Program-made: the position numbers and the translations under genes
Shown here: one piece after another, positions 58,786-64,000 of the stretch
Layout: every line of letters starts with the position of its first letter
Position numbering within the stretch: position 1 is the first letter of the stretch
Notes under the pieces: generated by a model
What the model was told of the DNA's origin: nothing
Databases searched by the model: none
The model's input: only the letters and a program-made list of their open reading frames with translations
Source: Aphrophora alni
Lineage: Eukaryota; Arthropoda; Insecta; Hemiptera; Aphrophoridae
Assembly (NCBI GenBank): GCA_963513935.1
Contig: OY740773.1
Span: 99,433,291 to 99,497,290, forward strand
Length of the DNA stretch: 64,000 bases
Direction: 5' to 3'

Positions 58786-59223
58786 TTACACTCGGTTACG
58801 AGAAATCAGATGGTAATGCAGGTCAACATCATGAAGGCAACGGTGACCTCTGGTAATGTTTTGGGTACGGGAGTCAAATAAAACGGCCAATTCCTGTACA
58901 ACTGAAACTCCACTATGACGAGTGGGTCGTACATCGTACACGACCCATCCAATATTGATCACGCTATTCAGAAAGTCGTGGCTGTTGCAGAGTTCAGCAC
59001 GTCCTGCAAGACTGCAGAGTTGCTTCTGATCTGCAGCTTCAACACGAATTTTCAAGGCCACTTCCTCGGATAAAGACAACATCAATTTCATATATCTGGA
59101 TATAAGGACTTTCTTGTTCTTCCGTTTATATATAGTATTAATTACTGACATATCAAAATAAAATATGTTACAAAAACGTAGTAATTTCTTTTTACGGAAA
59201 GATGTGCGTTCGTATTTGGTCAA
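58786..59223 (-). CDS. Unidentified 145-codon ORF
   Basis: The most protein-like unexplained frame in the window. The N-terminal 45 residues are Lys/Phe-rich and look like AT-rich non-coding sequence. From about residue 47 (LMLSLSEEVALKIRVEAADQ) to the end the composition is balanced, and the DNA is richer in G+C than its flanks. Fragments include QKQLCSLAGRAELCNSHDFL and GWVVYDVRPTRHSGVSVVQE. No signal peptide, transmembrane helix or motif that I can assign. The real unit may be only about 100 codons (58786-59095), perhaps an exon or part of a decayed mobile element. The frame ends in a natural stop at 58786-58788, and a polyadenylation signal is not obvious. I do not propose a function. Confidence 0.3.
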   Translation of the reverse strand: MTKYERTSFRKKKLLRFCNIFYFDMSVINTIYKRKNKKVLISRYMKLMLSLSEEVALKIRVEAADQKQLCSLAGRAELCNSHDFLNSVINIGWVVYDVRPTRHSGVSVVQELAVLFDSRTQNITRGHRCLHDVDLHYHLISRNRV

Positions 59224-59325
59224 ATCTGATTTAGAATCTCCCGTGAACGTAAACGGGACTTTCCTCAGACCTTGGCGGATTTTGCGCGGTCGTATTTGGT
59301 CAAAACTGATTTAGATCTGCCGTGG
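59207..59325. repeat. 40-bp direct duplication, 77-bp spacing
   Basis: CGTATTTGGTCAAATCTGAT, TTAGAATCTCCCGTG near 59211 recurs as CGTATTTGGTCAAAACTGAT, TTAGATCTGCCGTGG near 59290. It overlaps the start of the 58786-59223 frame. Confidence 0.8.
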
Positions 59326-59370
59326 CGGAATCGGTGATCACAGGTTTAAGGTGATCTGAGTTATTAACAA

Positions 59371-59585
59371 AGCCATCAGGGCTTACTCACCCAGCCCAAT
59401 ATTTCAGCTTTTGTAAAGATGCACATTTTTATAAGGCCATCATGGAACAAACCCAGACCAATTTTCGAAATATAACTACGAAAATTCACCATTACTCTAT
59501 TATAGTAGTTATATGTGGCATGACAACAATTAATTTCAAAGCACCATCATTGTACTAGCCCAGGCAAATATTTCGGTTTTCGTGG
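59371..59585 (+). repeat. Three diverged copies of the 'R' start module
   Basis: AAAGCCATCAGGGCTTACTC, CCAGCCCAATATTTC; then AAGGCCATCATGGAACAAAC, CCAGACCAATTTTCG; then AAAGCACCATCATTGTACTA, GCCCAGGCAAATATTTCG. All resemble the GCCATCATGGTACT...CCAGCCC start at 37565, 52318 and 60298. Confidence 0.55.
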
Positions 59586-60289
59586 ATATTAAGTGAAAAA
59601 CATCATACCAACACAAAACAATTAAAACATATTACAAAAACCTACAAATTCTTTTTTACGACATACATTTTAAAAGAAGCCTCATTTACATTATATTGTA
59701 ACGCCGTCTACAAAACATAACCTTAACCACTTTGCTAAACACCTATTCATATTCAAGTTGATATTACCTCCTGATTGTATTTAACCTTGACCAGTGCCAC
59801 ATAAATAACAACTCTGAAACCTGCGGGTTTATATTTATCAGCTGGAACGAGACCGGAACAAGTTTCGCTAAGTTTAACTTCCTGTTTATAATGAGATACA
59901 AGTATATCCCGCGCACTCACGGTACGTACGTGTGCAGTAACTATGTATTTATATGATTATAGACGGAGAGAATCTATTTTAAGTTTGCAATTTATGTTTG
60001 AAATAGATCTCTGTGTGGGAGGTGGACGAAAGTGGAAAATCGTGAGAACGGAATTGATGGAGTGAGTCGGAGACATAGAAGAACTAAAGATAGAAATATA
60101 AGTTTAAAAATTAAAGCAAAAGAAATATATAAAAGAACGTAGTCAAAAATGTAAAACGCAACAAACATAAAAAGTCCTACAGAGTACAAATATATAGATA
60201 CAATTAGTAAAAGATAAAATGAAACAAAAAGGATCAATGAAAGAGAAATATAACAGTAAAAGATTAAAATAAACAAAAAGGAACAAGTT
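59586..60289. other. Non-coding stretch
   Basis: Low-complexity A-rich sequence at 60060-60290; the hydrophobic minus frames of 94 and 60 codons there are Phe/Leu/Ile-rich products of that composition. No gene. Confidence 0.5.
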
Positions 60290-60860
60290 GAAGGACGCCA
60301 TTATGGTACTTTCCAGCCCCACCATAAAATGTAATACAAGCAGATCCTCTTAAAGTAAAGCCCAAACGTTGGCTTCTTGGGTCTTGAAAGAAATGTTTTG
60401 TATTTGTAGATCAGTGGTGTTACCCAGTAGGGTAAGCTTGTTTAAAACAGTTGTTTCACAGATATTCTGGACCTAGAATTTGTACACATCACTACTGTTT
60501 TGATGTCAGATAGGTTCGTAGATCTAAACAGTCTCCATTCACTTCGCTCTTGTCTGTCTCTCGGCCGGCGCGGCGTTGAAGCCGTACTATGCTCCTACCG
60601 GTGACTCGGCCCTACCTTATCTCGTAATTTTACCAATATCACATATTCTTTGGAAGTCAAAATTCGGAATCATATTTTCGTTGACAATAACATCGCTATT
60701 TATCATCATAGAAGGTTGGTTTCCCTTACATGTAATTTAGTGTGTTATAAGTTAAATAACTCATGGGCTATGATAAAAGCTATTTTAAAAGGGCGTCATT
60801 TTGACATTTACAATTCGAGTTTTCGAATTTAAATAGGGGTCTACTTCAGCACACTATACA
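60290..60860 (+). repeat. Dispersed repeat 'R', longest copy
   Basis: GGACGCCATTATGGTACTTT, CCAGCCCCACCATAAAATGT, AATACAAGCAGATCCTCTTA, AAGCCCAAACGTTGGCTTCT, later GACAATAACATCGCTATTTA, CCTTACATGTAATTTAGTGT and AAATAGGGGTCTACTTCAGC. Collinear with 37555-38000. A GC-richer patch at 60540-60615 is extra here. The 60-codon frame within it is incidental. Confidence 0.65.
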
Positions 60861-61369
60861 GTAATACCAAATGTTATAATTTTCGTGTCCGTTATCGTGC
60901 TTAGGTTCAGAAAACGACAGAGGAAGAACGGCATGTCAAAAATCACTGTTTCACTTTCCAAAACCCAAGAAACGAGAAAAGAAGTTGAAAAAAGGAGATT
61001 ACCAACTTCGTATGCTGGGTAAGTTAAAGGAAAGTCAAAATGAACGTTAGAAGATGAAACAAAAGAAAAAGTAAAGATAAACTGTGACAGACAAACAAGC
61101 CGTAGGGAAAATTAATGTTTATTGGGAAAAAATGTAAACTTTTTAAATGTCACTTAGTTACACCGTCGAGCGATCGTACGTCACGGGTTAAACAAACATG
61201 GATTGATTGATATATCAAAAGTCAAGTGGTTTCCTACAACTAGCACTCAATCAGCTCAGTTGACGCCTATTGCACTCTAACCTTGTCGAGGGAGTCTGAC
61301 GGTCAGTTCATTATGACTGGTTCTGCGAGAGTGTAGTGTTGTGTTAGGTAGGGATTAGGTTGTAACTCT
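60861..61369. other. Non-coding stretch
   Basis: No gene or recognised repeat before the minisatellite. Confidence 0.5.
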
Positions 61370-63341
61370 GGCACAATGAACTTTTATAATATCCTAAAAA
61401 GAAAAATGGAAAGTGTAGGTTAGGTTAGATTGGGTTAATTTAGGTAATGCGAGACCTGTTGAGTTAGTGGAGAATGAAGGTTAGGTTTTATCTCAGGAAC
61501 AATAATTGACTCATACTATCCTAAAAGACAGAGGAAGGTGTAAGTTAGATTAGGTTAGGTTAAGTTAGTTCGTGAGACCTGTTATGTTAGTGGAGAATAG
61601 AGGTTAGGTTGCAACTCAGCCATAATGGATTTTTATACTATCCTAAAAGACAGAGGAAGATGAACGTTAGGTTAGGTTAGGTTAAGTTAGGTTAGTTCGT
61701 GAGACCTGTTGGATTAGAGGAGGATGGAGGTTACGTTGTATCTCAGGAACAATTGACTCATACTATCCTAAAAGACAGAGGAAGGTGTAGGTTAGGTTAG
61801 ATTAGTTCGTGAGACCTGTTGGGTTAGTGGAGAATGGAGGTTATGCTGCAACTCAGCCACAATGGGCTTTTATAGTATCTTAGAAGACAGAGGAAGGTGT
61901 AGGTTTGGTTAGGTTAGGTTAAGTTAGTTCGTGAGACCTGTTGGGTTAGTCGAGAATGGAGGTTATGCTGCAACTCAGCCACAATGGGCTTTTATAGTAT
62001 CCTAGAAGACAGAGGGAGGTGTAGGTTTGGTTAGGTTAGGTTAAGTTAGTTCGTGAGACCTGTTGGGTTAGTGGAGGATGGAAGTTAGGTTGCAACTCAA
62101 CCACAATGGGCTTTTATAGTATCCTAGAAGACAGAGGAAGGTGTAGGTTAGATTAGGTTAGGTTAAGTTAGTTCGTGAGACCTGTTGGGTTAGTGGAGGA
62201 TGGAAGTTAGGTTGCAACTCAACCACAATGGGCTTTTATAGTATCCTAGAAGACAGAGGAAGGTGTAGGTTAGATTAGGTTAGGTTAAGTTAGTTCGTGA
62301 GACCTGTTGGGTTAGTCGAGAATGGAGGTTATGCTGCAACTCAGCCACAATGGGCTTTTATAGTATCCTAGAAGACAGAGGGAGGTGTAGGTTTGGTTAG
62401 GTTAGGTTAAGTTAGTTCGTGAGACCTGTTGGGTTAGTGGAGGATGGAAGTTATGCTGCAACTCAGCCACAATGGATTATTATACTATCCTAAAAGACAG
62501 ATGAAGGTGTAGGTTAGATTAGGTTAGGTTAAGTTAGTTCGTGAGACCTATTGGGTTAGTGGAGAATGGAGGTTAGGCTGCAACTCAGCCACAATGGATT
62601 TTTATAGTATCCTAAAAGACAGAGGGAGGTGTAGGTTAGATTAGGTTAGGTTAAGTTAGTTCGTGAGACCTGTTGGGTTAGTGGAGAATGGAGGTTATGC
62701 TGCAACTCAGCCACAATGGGCTTTTATAGTATCCTAGAAGACAGAGGGAGGTGTAGGTTAGATTAGGTTAGGTTAAGTTAGTTCGTGAAACCTGTTGGGT
62801 TAGTCGAGAATGGAGGTTATGCTGCAACTCAGCCACAATGGGCTTTTATAGTATCCTAGAAGACAGAGGGAGGTGTAGGTTTGGTTAGGTTAGGTTAAGT
62901 TAGTTCGTGAGACCTGTTGGGTTAGTGGAGAATGGAGGTTATGCTGCAACTCAGCCACAATGGGCTTTTATAGTATCCTAGAAGACAGAGGAAGGTGTAG
63001 GTTAGATTAGGTTAGGTTAAGTTAGTTCGTGAGACCTATTGGGTTAGTGGAGAATGGAGGTTAGGCTGCAACTCAGCCACAATGGATTTTTATAGTATCC
63101 TAAAAGACAGAGGGAGGTGTAGGTTAGATTAGGTTAGGTTAAGTTAGTTCGTGAGACCTGTTGGGTTAGTGGAGAATGGAGGTTATGCTGCAACTCAGCC
63201 ACAATGGGCTTTTATAGTATCCTAGAAGACAGAGGGAGGTGTAGGTTAGATTAGGTTAGGTTAAGTTAGTTCGTGAGACCTGTTGGGTTAGTGGAGAATG
63301 GAGGTTAGGTTGCAAATCAACCATAATGGGCGTTTATAGTA
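61370..63341 (+). repeat. 122-bp minisatellite, about 16 units, TTAGG-containing
   Basis: Units carry GTTCGTGAGACCTGTTGGGT, TAGTGGAGAATGGAGGTTA, TGCAACTCAGCCACAATGGG, TTTTATAGTATCCTA, GAAGACAGAGG and GTGTAGGTTAGATTAGGTTA. The GAGACCT mark falls at 61451, 61574, 61701, 61811, 61932, 62054 and then every 122 bp to 63274. From about 62298 a four-unit block of 488 bp repeats. The last two units of GGTTAGGTTA per copy are telomere-like (TTAGG). The array stops at GTTTATAGTATT. Confidence 0.95.
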
Positions 63342-63447
63342 TTACAATTGGAAATCTAGCTCACCGGATATGCTTATAAATAACTTTTAATATGTTACTC
63401 ACCGCCAGCAATCCTTTTTTTGAAGTTTTTCCTTCAGTACATATATA

Positions 63448-63485
63448 TTACCACTACACGTGTTTCGGACTTTTTACGTCCATCG
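63448..63485 (-). repeat. Repeat tail (GATGGACGTAAAAAGTCCGAAAC)
   Basis: On the minus strand this reads GATGGACGTAAAAAGTCC then GAAACACGTGTAGTGG, the same kind of module as CTGAGGATGG...GAAACGCG at 33110. It abuts the myosin-like fragment exactly at 63486, so the join is probably a repeat boundary. Confidence 0.5.
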
Positions 63486-63587
63486 GAAACTAAAGTGTTA
63501 TCGTTAACTAGAAAATTGGACGAGACCATTGATACAGTAGTAGAAATGGAACGAGCACGGCGACAACTTCAAGCTGAGTTAGATGAA
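63486..63587 (+). pseudogene. Fragment resembling non-muscle myosin II heavy chain rod
   Basis: 34 codons read ETKVLSLTRKLDETIDTV then VEMERARRQLQAELDE. This has the heptad pattern of a coiled coil and closely follows the rod region of class II non-muscle myosin heavy chains (zipper in flies, MYH9-type in mammals), where a K-E-T-K-x-L-S-L-x-R segment is followed by an E-L-E...LQ.ELD segment. It lies in the 246-bp spacer between oppositely oriented minisatellite arrays. No AG acceptor precedes GAAACT and no GT donor follows GATGAA, so it is not a normal exon. On the left it meets a repeat tail, on the right the minisatellite. Best read as a captured gene fragment. The assignment is from recall of the family pattern. 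Confidence 0.55.
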
Positions 63588-64000
63588 CCTCTATTCTCCA
63601 CTAACCCAATAGGTCTCACGAACTAACTTAACCTAACCTAACCAAACTTACACCTTCCTCTGTCTTCTAGGATACTATAAAAGCCCATTGTGGTTGACTT
63701 GCAGCCTAACTTCCATTCTCCACTAACCCAACAAGTCTCACGAAATAACTTAACCTAACCTAATCTAACCTACACCTTCCTCTGTCCTTGAGGATAGTAT
63801 AAAAATCCATTGTGGCTGAGTTGCAACCTAACCTCTATTCTCCACTAACCCAATAGGTCTCACGAACTAACTTAACCTAACCTAATCTAGGTCTCACGAA
63901 CTAACTTAACCTAACCTAATCTAACCTACACCTTCCTCTGTCTTCTAGGATAGTATAAAAATCCATTGTGGCTGAGTTGCAGCCTAACCTCCATTCTCCA
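63588..64000 (-). repeat. 122-bp minisatellite in opposite orientation, runs off the window
   Basis: CTCTATTCTCCACTAACCCA, ATAGGTCTCACGAACTAACT, TAACCTAACC, CACCTTCCTCTGTCTTCTAG and ATTGTGGCTGAGTTGCA are the reverse complement of the unit at 61370-63341. A partial unit is duplicated at about 63855-63920. About three to four units are present before the window ends. Confidence 0.95.

Noticed and set aside
59992..60276. Hydrophobic minus ORFs of 94 and 60 codons as membrane proteins
   Set aside because: They come from A-rich low-complexity sequence; two overlapping frames look equally hydrophobic.
63486..63587. Functional myosin exon
   Set aside because: No AG before or GT after the matching segment; left border is a repeat tail and right border is the minisatellite.

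Overview
This looks like eukaryotic, most likely insect, nuclear DNA. It is AT-rich and full of microsatellites, foldback DNA transposons, decayed LINE relics and dispersed repeats. It also carries runs of the pentamer CCTAA/TTAGG, the common insect telomere motif. I found no bacterial operons, no rRNA and no convincing intact tRNA. No complete host gene is recognisable. The only intact, clearly coding gene is the gag-pol ORF of an LTR retrotransposon.

Layout. 1-10.9 kb: AT-rich DNA with a diverged repeat pair (3.6 and 4.7 kb), a possible orphan exon (5.84 kb), a Tc1/mariner-type transposase relic inside inverted repeats (6.2-6.9 kb), a near-perfect 789-bp foldback element (7.57-8.36 kb) and SINE-like copies. 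10.9-29.6 kb: a satellite array of about 8.5 kb built from 33-bp monomers. It is split at 12961 by a 10,199-bp Ty3/gypsy-type retrotransposon on the minus strand, with 2,087-bp LTRs, a 4-bp GTGT target duplication, PBS, PPT and a 1,529-codon fused gag-pol ORF. The LTRs are nearly identical, so the insertion is young. 29.6-34 kb: repeat fragments, then a minisatellite containing telomere-like runs. 34.0-34.3 kb: a pure 301-bp CT microsatellite. 34.6-35.6 kb: a LINE-like relic. 36-48 kb: several dispersed repeat families, a palindromic repeat tail and three foldback or inverted-repeat elements (41.0, 42.5 and 46.6 kb). 48-60 kb: mostly AT-rich non-coding DNA, with a LINE RNase H relic at 56.7 kb and one unidentified 145-codon ORF at 58.8 kb. 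61.4-64 kb: a 122-bp minisatellite in head-to-tail copies that re-appears in opposite orientation after a 246-bp spacer. The spacer holds a short fragment resembling non-muscle myosin heavy chain rod, so the whole resembles a foldback element that has captured a piece of a host gene.

The strongest points for a second look are: (a) the young long-LTR retrotransposon nested in a higher-order satellite whose pre-insertion structure can be read across the insertion; (b) the satellite itself, with a codon-multiple period, both strands open, and an interrupted palindrome in many monomers; and (c) the inverted minisatellite with the myosin fragment at the right edge. All coordinates come from reading by eye; no alignment or database search was run.
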